Source: Flavobacteriaceae bacterium UBA5534
GTDB taxonomy: Bacteria > Bacteroidota > Bacteroidia > Flavobacteriales > Flavobacteriaceae
Direction of reading: 5' to 3'
DNA: 55,612 nucleotides
NCBI GenBank assembly: GCA_002426015.1
Contig: DINS01000026.1
Location: forward strand, 54,136 to 109,747
Positions 27,118-37,160 of this stretch are shown piece by piece. A program made the translations under genes and the position numbers. The notes under the pieces were generated by a model. The model was not told the DNA's origin. It made no database searches and saw only the letters and a program-made list of their open reading frames with translations. How positions within the stretch are numbered: the stretch's first letter is position 1; every line of letters begins with the position of its first letter.

Positions 27118-27801
27118 ATGAAAATGAATGACAGGACGATGAAGCAAACATTTACAACCACTTCATCAACACAGGATGCAACACAAGGCAATGGACTGAT
27201 CTTAATTGCCGACATCAGTGGTTTTACCAAGTTCGTCCGCGAAACAGACGTTATAGAAGGCAGTAAAATTACTCGTATCTTACTCTCATCGATAATGGAT
27301 AGTAATATCCTACACCTTGAAGTATCTGAAATTGAAGGAGACGCTATTTTCTTTTACAAGTATGGTGAGCTACCATCTGTCTGCTCCATTTTAAAACAAT
27401 ATGAATTGATGCTGGATAATTTTAATGCCAAGCTCCGTAAAATAAAAGTTCATTATAAAAAAAGACTCGAGCTGTCCCTTAAGGTCATTGTCCATGTGGG
27501 CACCATGACCGAATATAACATTGGGAACTTTAAAAAGCTCTATGGTGAAAGCGTCATTGAAGCACACCGATTGCTTAAAAACCCTATTCGTAGCAAATCG
27601 TATGTGTTGCTTACCGATGACCTAATTAAAACCACCCTGAACCATTATACCAATGATCATTGCGTCAATCCCAATGCCGTTATGCTATCAGAGTCTTATG
27701 GCACTGACACAACTTTGCAATTTACTTATTATGATTATGAGGCTCCAACTATCAACAACCCTAAATTGGAACATTCGTGTAGCAATACCCAATTTTCCTA
27801 A
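27118..27801 (+). CDS. DUF2652 protein with class III nucleotide-cyclase-like fold
   Basis: 227 residues. LILIADISGFTKFV, EIEGDAIFFYKYG, LKVIVHVGTM and LYGESVIEAHRLLKNPI follow, in order, the metal-binding, second-Asp, beta-4 and C-terminal motifs of class III adenylate/guanylate cyclase domains, the signature of DUF2652. Whether it makes a cyclic nucleotide is unknown. No receptor or membrane domain is fused. ATGs at 27118, 27124 and 27139 are all possible starts; the domain begins after residue 25. Preceded by a 281-bp gap in which I see no gene. Confidence 0.8.
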   Translation: MKMNDRTMKQTFTTTSSTQDATQGNGLILIADISGFTKFVRETDVIEGSKITRILLSSIMDSNILHLEVSEIEGDAIFFYKYGELPSVCSILKQYELMLDNFNAKLRKIKVHYKKRLELSLKVIVHVGTMTEYNIGNFKKLYGESVIEAHRLLKNPIRSKSYVLLTDDLIKTTLNHYTNDHCVNPNAVMLSESYGTDTTLQFTYYDYEAPTINNPKLEHSCSNTQFS

Positions 27802-27832
27802 TGGGACATCTAAACTATCTATCGCTTTTTCT

Positions 27833-29188
27833 TTAACGGATTAACTGCTTCGCCTCATCAAAATTCAATCCTCCATAATTTCCTGAACTCATCAGCAATA
27901 AAGCTTTATTATCGAAATTTTGCGAAAACAAAAACTGTTTAAAATCGTCTGGATTTGTGTAAATAATTAAATCGTCACGCTCAAAAGCTGTGGCAATTTG
28001 CTCTTGAGTAACTTCTTCCAGTTTTTTAATTTCTACTGCATGAGGTGAGTAAAAAACCACTGCAACATCAGCAGCATCTAGAGCACCTTTATATTCTTTT
28101 AAAAACTCGGCGTTTAAACTACTATAGGTGTGTAATTCTAAACAAGCAACTAACGTTCTGTTAGCATACTGTTCTTTTACTGCATTTGTAGTGGCCTCAA
28201 CTTTACTTGGCGAATGTGCAAAATCTTTATAGGCTACACTTGTTTTGCTTTCTGCAATCTTCTCCAAACGCTTGCTTGCGCCTTTAAAGGTTGCTATAGC
28301 TTCATAAAAATCGTCTTCGTCAATTCCCATATGCTGGCAAATCCATTTGGCTCCTGCAAGATTGTTAAGGTTGTGCTTGCCAAAAACCTCTATTGGTAAA
28401 GGTCCTTCTGGTGTTTCCAATAGCGTTTGCCCATTTTCAACAGTATAGTCTGGTGTTTGGTATGGTAGCTTGCGAATGGTGTTTTCTGAAGCTTCCACTA
28501 CTCTTTTTACCTCAGCATCTTCTTCATTATAGGTAATGCTTCCTCCTTTTACAATACTATCAATAAAAATGCTGAATTGTTCAACATAGTTTTCATAGGT
28601 TGGAAACACATTAATATGGTCCCAAGCGATACCACTCAACAATGCAATGTTAGGTTTATACAAATGGAATTTTGGTCGTCTGTCAATTGGTGAACTTAAA
28701 TACTCATCACCTTCCAACACGATAAAATCGTTTTCTTCGGTAAGTTTTACCATCACATCAAAACCTTCCAACTGTGCACCAACCATATAATCGACATCTC
28801 TATCGTGATAATGCATCACATGAAGTATCATAGACGTTATAGTTGTTTTACCATGACTTCCTCCAATAACTACTCGTGTTTTATGTTTGGATTGCTCGTA
28901 TAAAAATTCTGGATAGCTATAAATTTTTAAGCCTAACTCTTGTGCTTTTACCAACTCTGGGTTATCGGCTTTGGCATGCATACCCAAAACAATGGCATCG
29001 ATTGATGTGTTTATTTTTTCTGGAAACCAACCATAGCTTTCTGGCAATAAGCCTTTGTTTGCTAATCGCGATTTTGATGGTTCAAAAATTTCGTCATCAC
29101 TACCTGTGACTTTGTATCCTTTGTTGTGAAGTGCCAAAGCGAGGTTGTGCATCGCACTTCCTCCTATGGCTATAAAATGTACATTCAT
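27833..29188 (-). CDS. mpl: Mur ligase family protein, Mpl-like (UDP-N-acetylmuramate:tripeptide ligase)
   Basis: 451-residue ATP-dependent Mur ligase. The N-terminal domain has FIAIGGSAMHNLALAL and VTGSDDEIFEPSKSRL, the central domain the P-loop GGSHGKTTITSM (109-120), LEGDEYLSSPID and SGIAWDHINVFPTYENY, and the C-terminal domain VAYKDFAHSPSKVEATTNAVKEQ in two parts. The sequence around PSKSRL and the substrate-domain layout favour Mpl, which reattaches recycled murein tripeptide to UDP-MurNAc, over MurC. No other cell-wall gene is adjacent, which also fits a recycling enzyme rather than the dcw cluster. Confidence 0.78.
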   Translation of the reverse strand: MNVHFIAIGGSAMHNLALALHNKGYKVTGSDDEIFEPSKSRLANKGLLPESYGWFPEKINTSIDAIVLGMHAKADNPELVKAQELGLKIYSYPEFLYEQSKHKTRVVIGGSHGKTTITSMILHVMHYHDRDVDYMVGAQLEGFDVMVKLTEENDFIVLEGDEYLSSPIDRRPKFHLYKPNIALLSGIAWDHINVFPTYENYVEQFSIFIDSIVKGGSITYNEEDAEVKRVVEASENTIRKLPYQTPDYTVENGQTLLETPEGPLPIEVFGKHNLNNLAGAKWICQHMGIDEDDFYEAIATFKGASKRLEKIAESKTSVAYKDFAHSPSKVEATTNAVKEQYANRTLVACLELHTYSSLNAEFLKEYKGALDAADVAVVFYSPHAVEIKKLEEVTQEQIATAFERDDLIIYTNPDDFKQFLFSQNFDNKALLLMSSGNYGGLNFDEAKQLIR

Positions 29189-29206
29189 GTTGTTTTATTG
29201 TCGTGT

Positions 29207-29214
29207 TCAAATAT
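29207..29214 (-). promoter_or_regulatory. -7 element upstream of the Mur ligase gene
   Basis: Minus strand TATATTTG, a perfect TAnnTTTG match, 18 nt upstream of the ATG at 29188. No convincing -33 box; the upstream DNA is the repeat fragment at 29224-29240. Confidence 0.45.
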
Positions 29215-29223
29215 ACTTTTTTA

Positions 29224-29240
29224 CCCACGAATACACGAAT
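29224..29240. repeat. Dispersed repeat, half copy (CCCACGAATACACGAAT)
   Basis: Sixteen of these 17 bases (CCACGAATACACGAAT) recur as the inverse of the right arm of the hairpin at 53970-54016. Here only one arm is present, between the mpl-like gene and the TPR gene. Confidence 0.6.
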
Positions 29241-29317
29241 GTTTTTTATGATGTGAATCAGGAATCATGAATAGTGGGTTGTTGATTTTTAAAAAGGCTC
29301 TATTTTAGTTACGAGCT

Positions 29318-30271
29318 CTAAAGTTTCAAAATAACTTTACGCTCCTCTTTAAAAGGTTCAATTTTTGGAAGTTCGGCAATAGCCAAATCGATGTATTTTA
29401 AGGCTTCTGACTTATTGCCTTTATGCTTATAAATTTGAGCTAAACGATAGTTTGCCCATGCTTTTGGAACACCATCTGCAGTCGAATAATTCTTGATGTA
29501 TGTATGCAAACACTGCTCGCCTTTGGTGAGTTCAATATTATACTCTGCAGCGACTTTACCTATTTGGTAATGCAATGCATTGCGTTTGTGCTTATCTTGT
29601 GCTTCTTGTAAATTAGCAATAGCTTTTTGAGGCTGTTTTTGGTTTTCATAGAGTGTTGTTAACTTATCATAACACGTAAGTGAACCTCCTTCTTTAATAG
29701 CCAATTTATAATATTTCTCGGCAAGCTCTGGCTCATTATCATATTCATAAATGTAACCTTTAGCCAAGTATCCATCCACTTTTGAGAGGTTTTCGAGCTC
29801 ATTGGCATATTTGAGCGATTTGCTTTTACTACCTCCAATGATGCCTGGTAATTGCATATACAATTCTACCAAAGCCCAACGTGCGTTGATATGTTTTGGA
29901 TCTAATTCGGCGGCTTTCAAGAATGCATCTTTTACATCGTCAATGATACCCAATGCCTTAAATTTGCTGACAGATAATGCCTTCATGCCCAAGGCTCCTC
30001 CGTATTTATAATGATAATCGGCTGTATTTGGGCTTGCTTCTACCAATTTTTTGTAATTATCAATGGCATTATCCCACTCTTTCTGGTGACCATAAGCATC
30101 ACCAAGCAATTCAATACCTTTTAAGTCATTTGGGTATTGCTTAACATAGGAAACCATAAGGTCTTCGGCCTTTGAAAACTGTTGTTTTGCGAATAAACTT
30201 TCGACCGTGTCAAAGGTCGATTGACCAAGTGATAATAACGGAATGACTAAAAAAAACAAAAAGATTCTCAT
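29318..30271 (-). CDS. Secreted TPR-repeat protein
   Basis: With the ATG at 30271 (317 residues) the protein has a clean signal peptide (MRIFLFFLVIPLLSLGQ); an in-frame ATG nine codons upstream is less likely. The mature part is a run of tetratricopeptide repeats (for example LKGIELLGDAYGHQKEWDNAIDNYKK, split here by helices, then ADYHYKYGGALGMKAL and AWANYRLAQIYKHKGNKSEALKYIDLAIAEL in two parts). Probably a periplasmic scaffold. A 33-residue TPR-free segment with GGSKSKSLKYANELENL lies in the middle. Partner unknown. Confidence 0.82.
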   Translation of the reverse strand: MRIFLFFLVIPLLSLGQSTFDTVESLFAKQQFSKAEDLMVSYVKQYPNDLKGIELLGDAYGHQKEWDNAIDNYKKLVEASPNTADYHYKYGGALGMKALSVSKFKALGIIDDVKDAFLKAAELDPKHINARWALVELYMQLPGIIGGSKSKSLKYANELENLSKVDGYLAKGYIYEYDNEPELAEKYYKLAIKEGGSLTCYDKLTTLYENQKQPQKAIANLQEAQDKHKRNALHYQIGKVAAEYNIELTKGEQCLHTYIKNYSTADGVPKAWANYRLAQIYKHKGNKSEALKYIDLAIAELPKIEPFKEERKVILKL

Positions 30272-30326
30272 ATCAATAATTACGAAAATTAAAACCAATT
30301 GGTTCTCTTGGTATTATTTTTGATTT

Positions 30327-30334
30327 CAAAGATA
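30327..30334 (-). promoter_or_regulatory. -7 element upstream of the TPR gene
   Basis: Minus strand TATCTTTG, a perfect TAnnTTTG match, 55 nt upstream of the ATG at 30271. No TTTG at the -33 spacing. Confidence 0.4.
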
Positions 30335-30443
30335 CACGTTTGCTTATAAAATTCTTACTTTCACTCTACCAAAATGCGCTTTCGCTCATTGGTTGTTTTA
30401 TAAATGGAAGTAGGCGTTTATATTGCTTAAAAATTTGATTAAC

Positions 30444-33400
30444 ATGAAATATTTTATAACATTATTGATGATTGTACTTTTTGCTAATTTCTCGAAAGCC
30501 CAAACCAACGATTACAGCTCGCTTTGGAAACAGGTTGAACAACTTGAAACCAAAGGATTGCCAAAATCGGCATTGGACATCGTGAAGCAGATTGCATCAC
30601 AGGCAAAAAAAGATAACAACACACCACAAATCATCAAAACCTTAGTGTATAAAAGCAAGTACGCATTGACGCTTGAAGAAGATGCACAACTCTCTATCAT
30701 CAATGATTTTAGGGCAGAGATCAAAGCCAGTGAGACTCCAACAAAAAACATTCTGGAAAACATGCTGGCAACCTTATTTTGGCAATATTTTCAGCAAAAC
30801 AGATATCAATTTTTCAACCGAACCAATACCGAAAGCAAAGTCGATGCTAACGATTTTAGAACTTGGGATTTACAGACCTTGTTTGATGAAATCCATTTGC
30901 ATTATCAACATTCTTTAGAAAACGGATTGATATTGCAGCAAACACCTTTGGTTGACTATGACGACATTTTAGTTAAGGCCAATGAATCAAAACTATTCCG
31001 ACCAACACTTTTTGATTTGCTAAACCACAATGCGCTGGAGTTTTACAAAAGTGACGAAAACAGTATCACACAACCTGCTTATAAATTTGAAATCGACAAC
31101 CCAGACTTTTTAAGCAATGCAAAACCATTTTCATTGTTGACCATCACGTCCAAAGATTCGACTTCTTTACAGTTACAGGCTCTAAAAATCTATCAAAATT
31201 TGATTGGGTTTCACATAAAAGATAAAGAACCCTATGCTTTGGTAGATGTGGATATTGAAAGACTCCAATTTGTATCACAACATGCCACTTTCGATGACAG
31301 TGAGACCTTATTATTAGAAACATTAAAAGCATCGAGCAAACGATGGAAAGATGCCAAAATCGATGTGTCTGCTCTATACGATTTTGAAATTGCTACCATA
31401 TACCGACAACAAGGTCAAGAATACGATCCAAAAACCAATACAGAAACTCGTTGGAAAATTAAAGATGCTTTAGACCTCTGCAATTCGGTCATCAGTCAAT
31501 ACCCAAAAAGTAAAGGTGCCGAAAGATGCAAGGTTTTAAAATCTCAAATCCTTCAATCGACCTTGCAGTTAACAACGGAAGACTTTCTGCCTGTTCAGCA
31601 AAATTCTCTAGCATTGGTTAGTTACACCAATGTAGATCAATTGCAATTCAAAATTTATAATTTGTCTGTTGCCCAACGTGAAGCACTTACTAAAATCTAT
31701 CAACAAGAAGAGCAATTGGCTTTCATCAAAAAACTCGACGTTGCTAAAACGTGGCAAAGTAGTTTGCGCAATGAGAACGATTACCAAACACATACGACAG
31801 AAGTGGTGTTGCCTAAATTGGACAATGGCCATTATTTGGTATTTGCAAGTTATGATGGCAACCAAAGTGCTTTTGCCTATAAAACGATTCAGGTCACCGA
31901 TATGGCTTTGGTCAATAAGAGCAACCCTCAAAGCGAAACGTTTCAAGTTATCGATAGAACAAGCGGACAACCATTGGCTGGCGCACATGTAAACATATCA
32001 TATCAAATCAACTATAACGGCAAATTTGAAACCAGAAAATTAGTCGCCAACAAACAAGGCGAAGTTGATTTTGATAAATCAAATAAAAGATATTACAATA
32101 TCAATGTGGAAGTCAATTATAATAATGAAACTGCACATTTTGATAATTACTACATTACTGGGTATTATGGCGATACCGATGACATCAATCCTACCACTTA
32201 TAATGCTTTTGTGTTTACCGATAGAAGTATTTACCGACCAGGACAGGTGGTTTACTTTAAAGGTATTGTTATGTCAACTAAAGAAGGTGCATCTTCAGTA
32301 ATACCAAACGAATTGGTTGAAGCTATACTATATGATGTGAATGGTGAAGAACTTAAAAAAATAGAACTTAAAACCAATGAATTTGGTTCTGTTGCTGGTG
32401 AATTCATTCTACCAAATAGTGGGCTTACAGGACAGTTCAATATCGAGTTGCATTCCAAAAACATAAGTTTTTATGCACACGCCTACTTTTCGGTAGAAGA
32501 ATATAAACGGCCAAAGTTTGAAACCAAATTCAATCCTGTTACAGAAACGTTCAAGGTTAACGATTCGGTTACAGTAAAAGGAAATGCATTGGCTTATGCA
32601 GGAAGTAACATTACAGATGCCAAAGTGGTCTATCGTGTACATCGTAAAGTGCAATACCCAAGTTGGTACTATTGGTACAGACCTTGGTTTAATAGTGAAC
32701 CACAGGAAATCACTCATGGCGAAACGATAACAGATGCTTCAGGCAATTTTGAAATCACGTTTAAAGCCATTCCAGATGAAAGCGTTGATAAAACCTCATT
32801 GCCAATTTTTAATTATGAAATCACTGCAGATGTTACCGATGTTAATGGCGAAACACGAAGTGCAACAACGGTTGTAAATGTTGGCTATCATGCTTTAACA
32901 GCAAACATCACAGTCGCAAATCAATTAGACAAAACAAATAAAGACCATAAATTGTTTATTGATACCAAAAACCTAAATGGCGAATTTGTGCAAGCAACAG
33001 GAACCATAACAATATACAAACTTGTTGCTCCACAATCTGCATTACGTCCACGCCCTTGGTCTGCTCCAGATTACAAATCGATGACTAAAGACGAGTTCAA
33101 ACGCTTATTCCCTCATGAAGCTTATGATGATGAGCACAATGCAGATACTTGGGAAAAAGGCAAACTGGTATTAGAACAAAATTTCGATACCTCTAAATCT
33201 AAAGCATTAGAACTTGGTAACATTAAAAAATGGGAGTCTGGGCAATATGTGATTGTGCTGGAAAGCAAAGATAAGTTTGGTCAACTCGTTAAAGACGAAG
33301 CCAAAACTAGCTTATATAGTGATGACGACAATACACTTGCAGACCATCAATTATTTAGCGTCACGACTGACAAATCCAACTACAAAACTGGTGACAATGT

Positions 33401-36400
33401 TATTTTAACTTTTGGTAGTGCAGCAGAAAACATAACCATCACTGTCGATGTTGAAAAAGACCAAAAAATCATCAATACCTATATCATTCCATTAAACAAT
33501 AACAAAAAAACAATAGCCATTCCTGTAAATAAAGATGATGTTGGTGGCTTTGCTGTACATTATAGTTATGCTGTTTATAATACGTTTCAATCTGGTACTG
33601 AACTCATTTCGGTGCCTTATCCTAAAACCGATTTAGAGATAGAAACCACAACATTTAGAGACAAACTACAACCAGGCACTGATGAGACTTGGAGCTTTAA
33701 AGTAAAAGGCCCAAAAGGCGACAAAGTAAGCGCTGAACTATTGGCAAGTATGTACGACGCGTCTTTAGACCAGTTTGCACCTCATAGCTGGAACTTTAAC
33801 CCATTGTACAAACCAATCTACAATTCGTATAGCAGACGAAATGCCAATCGAAGCTTTGGCACAAGCAACTTTAGAGTTTACAACGATTACCAACGCTATT
33901 TTAGCTATCCTACTCAAAACTATGACCAACTGAATTGGTTTGGGTTTTATTTTGGCGATGGCATGCAGTATTTAGGGAAATCTTTTAGAGGACGAACGGC
34001 TGGTATTATGGTTCAGGAAGATGCGATGATGGAAGTATCTGCTGTAATGGATGATTCTGTTGGATACATTTCAGAAAGCAAAAAAGCATTAGTCTTTAAT
34101 TCAAGAGATGAAGAAAGTGGTGGAAAAATTACTTCTGAAATCACTAAAAAAGAAGACCCTTTCGAGAATGTACCAATCCGTAAAAACCTTCAAGAAACAG
34201 CGTTTTTCTTTCCACAATTACAAACAGATGCTGAAGGTAATGTGAGTTTTAATTTTACAACTCCAGAGGCGTTGACCAAATGGAAATTGCAGTTGTTGGC
34301 TCATACCAAAACCTTGGAAAGTGCAACAAAAACATTAGAAACTGTAACCCAAAAAGAGCTAATGGTCATACCAAATGCACCTCGTTTTTTACGTCAAGGC
34401 GATCAAATTACCATAAGCACAAAAATTGCAAACCTTACAGATAAACAATTATCAGGTCAAGCAAAATTAGAATTGACTGATGCGATGACTGGTAATAATA
34501 TAGATTCAAAATTGAATAACATTGCAAATGTCACATCTTTTTCTGTCGATGCCAAAGGCAATACGCAAGTGTCTTGGAGCCTATCTATTCCAGATGATGT
34601 GGATGCTGTTCAGTATAAAATTATAGCAAAGTCGGGTGATTTTAGTGATGGTGAGCAAAATGCCTTACCTGTTTTAACCAACAGAATGCTAGTAACTGAA
34701 ACACTACCAATGTGGATCCGCTCTAACGAAACAAGAACGTTTACATTAGATAAGCTAAAAACAAATACCTCAACAACGCTAAAACACCATAAGTTGACAT
34801 TAGAGATGACCTCTAATCCTGCTTGGTATGCTGTGCAAGCCTTACCATATTTAATGGAATATCCTTATGAATGTAACGAGCAAACCTTTTCACGATTTTA
34901 TGCCAATGCCTTGGCTAGTCATATTGCGAATAGCAATCCGAGGATTCAAGAGGTATTCAACCAATGGAAAAACACAGATGCATTAATTAGCAATCTTGAA
35001 AAAAATGAAGAGTTAAAAAGCATTCTCATTCAAGAAACACCTTGGCTACGTGATGCACAATCGGAAACCGAACAGAAAAAACGCATCGCTCTGTTATTCG
35101 ATTTAAACAAAATGAATAATGAATTGCAATCAGCAAAACGCAAATTAGAAAACAACCAAATGAGCAATGGTGCTTGGCCTTGGTTTGAAGGTGGACGACC
35201 AAACCGTTACATCACACAACATATCATCACTGGTTTTACACACCTTTCAAAACTTGGTGTCATTTCGACAGAGCAAAGCGACGAGAAATCTCATAGTCAA
35301 ATGATAACCAAGGCAATGGCCTATCTAGACGCTGAATTTGTTCAAGAATATAAAGACATCAGAAAATACAATGCAAAAGCCGATTTGAGCAAAGACCATT
35401 TAAGCACCACGCAACTTCAGTTTATGTATATGAGAAGTTTTATACCAGACACTAAAGCTTCCAAAGAAGTGAAAGAAGTGATGGATTACTATCAGTCTCA
35501 AATCAAAAAGTACTGGTTGAATAAACCATTGTACTCTAAAGGATTGATGGCTTTAGTAATGCACAGAATGGGAGACAAAAAAACAGCTGCCAACATTTTA
35601 AAATCTTTAAAAGAAAACAGCATTACCAATGACGAATTGGGCATGTATTGGAAAGAAAACACAAGTTCATGGTATTGGTACCAAGCGCCTATTGAAACGC
35701 AAGCCTTGATGATTGAAGCGTTTTCAGAAATTGAAAATGATACTAAAACGGTTGACAACCTAAAAATATGGTTGCTTAAAAACAAACAAACCAATAGCTG
35801 GAAAACCACCAAAGCAACTACCGAAGCGGTGTATGCCTTATTGCTTCAAGGAAGTGATTGGTTAAGTGTTACAGATGCTGTTGAAGTATTGGTTGGAAAC
35901 AAAACCATTGACCCTTCAAAATTAGACAATGTAAAAGTGGAAGCTGGAACAGGTTATTATAAAACAGCTTGGAATGCTTCAGAAATTAAACCTGAAATGG
36001 CAACAGTAGAGCTGACCAAAAAAGGTAATGGCATTGCTTGGGGAAGCTTATACTGGCAATATTTTGAAGATTTAGACAAGATTACGTCTGCAGAAACGCC
36101 TTTAAAACTGAAGAAAAAGTTATTCCTTAAAACGAATACCGATAAAGGCGAACAGATTTCAGAAATCACAGAAGCCACTAAACTAAAAGTGGGTGACTTG
36201 GTAAGAGTTCGCATTGAATTACGAAGTGATAGAGCGATGGAGTTTATCCACATGAAAGATATGCGTGCCGCAGGTTTTGAACCAATTAATGTTCTGTCTC
36301 AATACAAATGGCAAGATGGCTTGGGGTATTATGAAGCTACAAAAGATGCGTCAACCAACTTCTTTTTTGATTATTTACCAAAAGGGGTTTATGTTTTTGA

Positions 36401-36518
36401 ATATGATTTAAGAGTAAATAATGCTGGAAATATGAGCAATGGTATTACAACCATTCAAAGTATGTATGCTCCAGAATTTAGTAGTCATAGCGAAGGTGTT
36501 AGAGTGAAAGTAGAATAA
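30444..36518 (+). CDS. Alpha-2-macroglobulin family protein (very large, thioester motif intact)
   Basis: Bacterial alpha-2-macroglobulin, thought to trap attacking proteases covalently in the periplasm or at the surface. From the ATG at 30444 it has 2024 residues and a type I signal peptide (MKYFITLLMIVLFANFSKAQ); an ATG seven codons upstream is the alternative. A helical N-terminal region of about 400 residues is followed by macroglobulin domains, including FVFTDRSIYRPGQVVYFKG (MG2), then LQETAFFFPQLQTDAEGNVSF (start of the core), and the thioester motif CNEQ in YPYECNEQTFSR with Cys near residue 1477. An alpha-toroid follows (MSNGAWPWFEGGRPNRYIT). No lipobox, unlike E. coli YfhM, and no pbpC neighbour. 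Confidence 0.92.
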   Translation: MKYFITLLMIVLFANFSKAQTNDYSSLWKQVEQLETKGLPKSALDIVKQIASQAKKDNNTPQIIKTLVYKSKYALTLEEDAQLSIINDFRAEIKASETPTKNILENMLATLFWQYFQQNRYQFFNRTNTESKVDANDFRTWDLQTLFDEIHLHYQHSLENGLILQQTPLVDYDDILVKANESKLFRPTLFDLLNHNALEFYKSDENSITQPAYKFEIDNPDFLSNAKPFSLLTITSKDSTSLQLQALKIYQNLIGFHIKDKEPYALVDVDIERLQFVSQHATFDDSETLLLETLKASSKRWKDAKIDVSALYDFEIATIYRQQGQEYDPKTNTETRWKIKDALDLCNSVISQYPKSKGAERCKVLKSQILQSTLQLTTEDFLPVQQNSLALVSYTNVDQLQFKIYNLSVAQREALTKIYQQEEQLAFIKKLDVAKTWQSSLRNENDYQTHTTEVVLPKLDNGHYLVFASYDGNQSAFAYKTIQVTDMALVNKSNPQSETFQVIDRTSGQPLAGAHVNISYQINYNGKFETRKLVANKQGEVDFDKSNKRYYNINVEVNYNNETAHFDNYYITGYYGDTDDINPTTYNAFVFTDRSIYRPGQVVYFKGIVMSTKEGASSVIPNELVEAILYDVNGEELKKIELKTNEFGSVAGEFILPNSGLTGQFNIELHSKNISFYAHAYFSVEEYKRPKFETKFNPVTETFKVNDSVTVKGNALAYAGSNITDAKVVYRVHRKVQYPSWYYWYRPWFNSEPQEITHGETITDASGNFEITFKAIPDESVDKTSLPIFNYEITADVTDVNGETRSATTVVNVGYHALTANITVANQLDKTNKDHKLFIDTKNLNGEFVQATGTITIYKLVAPQSALRPRPWSAPDYKSMTKDEFKRLFPHEAYDDEHNADTWEKGKLVLEQNFDTSKSKALELGNIKKWESGQYVIVLESKDKFGQLVKDEAKTSLYSDDDNTLADHQLFSVTTDKSNYKTGDNVILTFGSAAENITITVDVEKDQKIINTYIIPLNNNKKTIAIPVNKDDVGGFAVHYSYAVYNTFQSGTELISVPYPKTDLEIETTTFRDKLQPGTDETWSFKVKGPKGDKVSAELLASMYDASLDQFAPHSWNFNPLYKPIYNSYSRRNANRSFGTSNFRVYNDYQRYFSYPTQNYDQLNWFGFYFGDGMQYLGKSFRGRTAGIMVQEDAMMEVSAVMDDSVGYISESKKALVFNSRDEESGGKITSEITKKEDPFENVPIRKNLQETAFFFPQLQTDAEGNVSFNFTTPEALTKWKLQLLAHTKTLESATKTLETVTQKELMVIPNAPRFLRQGDQITISTKIANLTDKQLSGQAKLELTDAMTGNNIDSKLNNIANVTSFSVDAKGNTQVSWSLSIPDDVDAVQYKIIAKSGDFSDGEQNALPVLTNRMLVTETLPMWIRSNETRTFTLDKLKTNTSTTLKHHKLTLEMTSNPAWYAVQALPYLMEYPYECNEQTFSRFYANALASHIANSNPRIQEVFNQWKNTDALISNLEKNEELKSILIQETPWLRDAQSETEQKKRIALLFDLNKMNNELQSAKRKLENNQMSNGAWPWFEGGRPNRYITQHIITGFTHLSKLGVISTEQSDEKSHSQMITKAMAYLDAEFVQEYKDIRKYNAKADLSKDHLSTTQLQFMYMRSFIPDTKASKEVKEVMDYYQSQIKKYWLNKPLYSKGLMALVMHRMGDKKTAANILKSLKENSITNDELGMYWKENTSSWYWYQAPIETQALMIEAFSEIENDTKTVDNLKIWLLKNKQTNSWKTTKATTEAVYALLLQGSDWLSVTDAVEVLVGNKTIDPSKLDNVKVEAGTGYYKTAWNASEIKPEMATVELTKKGNGIAWGSLYWQYFEDLDKITSAETPLKLKKKLFLKTNTDKGEQISEITEATKLKVGDLVRVRIELRSDRAMEFIHMKDMRAAGFEPINVLSQYKWQDGLGYYEATKDASTNFFFDYLPKGVYVFEYDLRVNNAGNMSNGITTIQSMYAPEFSSHSEGVRVKVE

Positions 36519-36548
36519 AAAAAAGGCTTCAAATATGAAGCCTTTTTT
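36519..36548. terminator. Bidirectional terminator between the macroglobulin and DUF4136 genes
   Basis: Stem AAAAAAGGCTTCA / TGAAGCCTTTTTT (13 bp) with loop AATA. A-run and T-run on both sides let it serve both convergent genes, whose stops lie at 36518 and 36553. Confidence 0.9.
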
Positions 36549-36552
36549 GGGT

Positions 36553-37074
36553 TTATTTCTTCGGAGGATATTTAGACAATACCTTCTCTACAATCGCTTG
36601 CATTTGCTTTTCGCGTTGCTCTGGATTGGCGTTTGGATTGTACGAACTTTCACTAACCGCTTGCCAAAACAGACCATTCTTATTTTCATCAACAAAATCT
36701 AGAGTGATTTGACGGTTGATGTTAGATTGACCAACTGGAATGCCTATTGAAATACCTCCACCAACATTACCACCTCCACCACCAACACCTACGCCAACAT
36801 TGCTGCGTTGTGCACCATGAAATTCACTGCTCTTTATATCGATAAAAAAATCTGGTGTTTCTGATAATGTAAAGCCTCTAGATTGTAGTTTGGCATCTAA
36901 AGCATCCATGAGCCGTTTGGTATCTAACTCGCTCAAACCAGTTTGCATCTGGGCATAATAGTTATAGGTTTTGTACGATGTAAAATCGGTACCTTTTTCG
37001 TAATCGTAGTTGACATAAATAGGTGCGCAAGACAGCATCGCCATGAACACAAATAGGGCTATTAATTTTTTCAT
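36553..37074 (-). CDS. DUF4136 lipoprotein
   Basis: 173 residues. Signal peptide II (MKKLIALFVFMAMLSC, Cys16), then YEKGTDFTSYKTYNYY and LDAKLQSRGFTLSETPDFFIDI, which match DUF4136. A glycine-rich loop (VGVGVGGGGGNVGGGISIG) interrupts the domain, as in relatives. The C-terminal PEQREKQMQAIVEKVLSKYPP is typical. Function unknown; convergent with the macroglobulin gene. Confidence 0.88.
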   Translation of the reverse strand: MKKLIALFVFMAMLSCAPIYVNYDYEKGTDFTSYKTYNYYAQMQTGLSELDTKRLMDALDAKLQSRGFTLSETPDFFIDIKSSEFHGAQRSNVGVGVGGGGGNVGGGISIGIPVGQSNINRQITLDFVDENKNGLFWQAVSESSYNPNANPEQREKQMQAIVEKVLSKYPPKK

Positions 37075-37087
37075 TTCTTTTTTATTT

Positions 37088-37095
37088 TAAAGATA
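37088..37095 (-). promoter_or_regulatory. -7 element of the DUF4136 gene
   Basis: Minus strand TATCTTTA (one mismatch from TAnnTTTG) 13 nt upstream of the ATG at 37074. No clear -33 box. Confidence 0.35.
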
Positions 37096-37160
37096 CGAAT
37101 TTTTTTTATTGGGTTTGTGGAGTGCGCGTGGTGAAGATTATGATTTGCTTGATGTTTTCA

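Noticed and set aside
31608..31988. A 126-codon minus-strand frame inside the macroglobulin gene
   Set aside because: Antisense to a long, continuous, well-supported coding region; no promoter or domain.
34872..34883. Macroglobulin that has lost its thioester
   Set aside because: The surroundings (YPYE instead of YPYG) look altered, but Cys-x-Glu-Gln itself is present, so the thioester can form.
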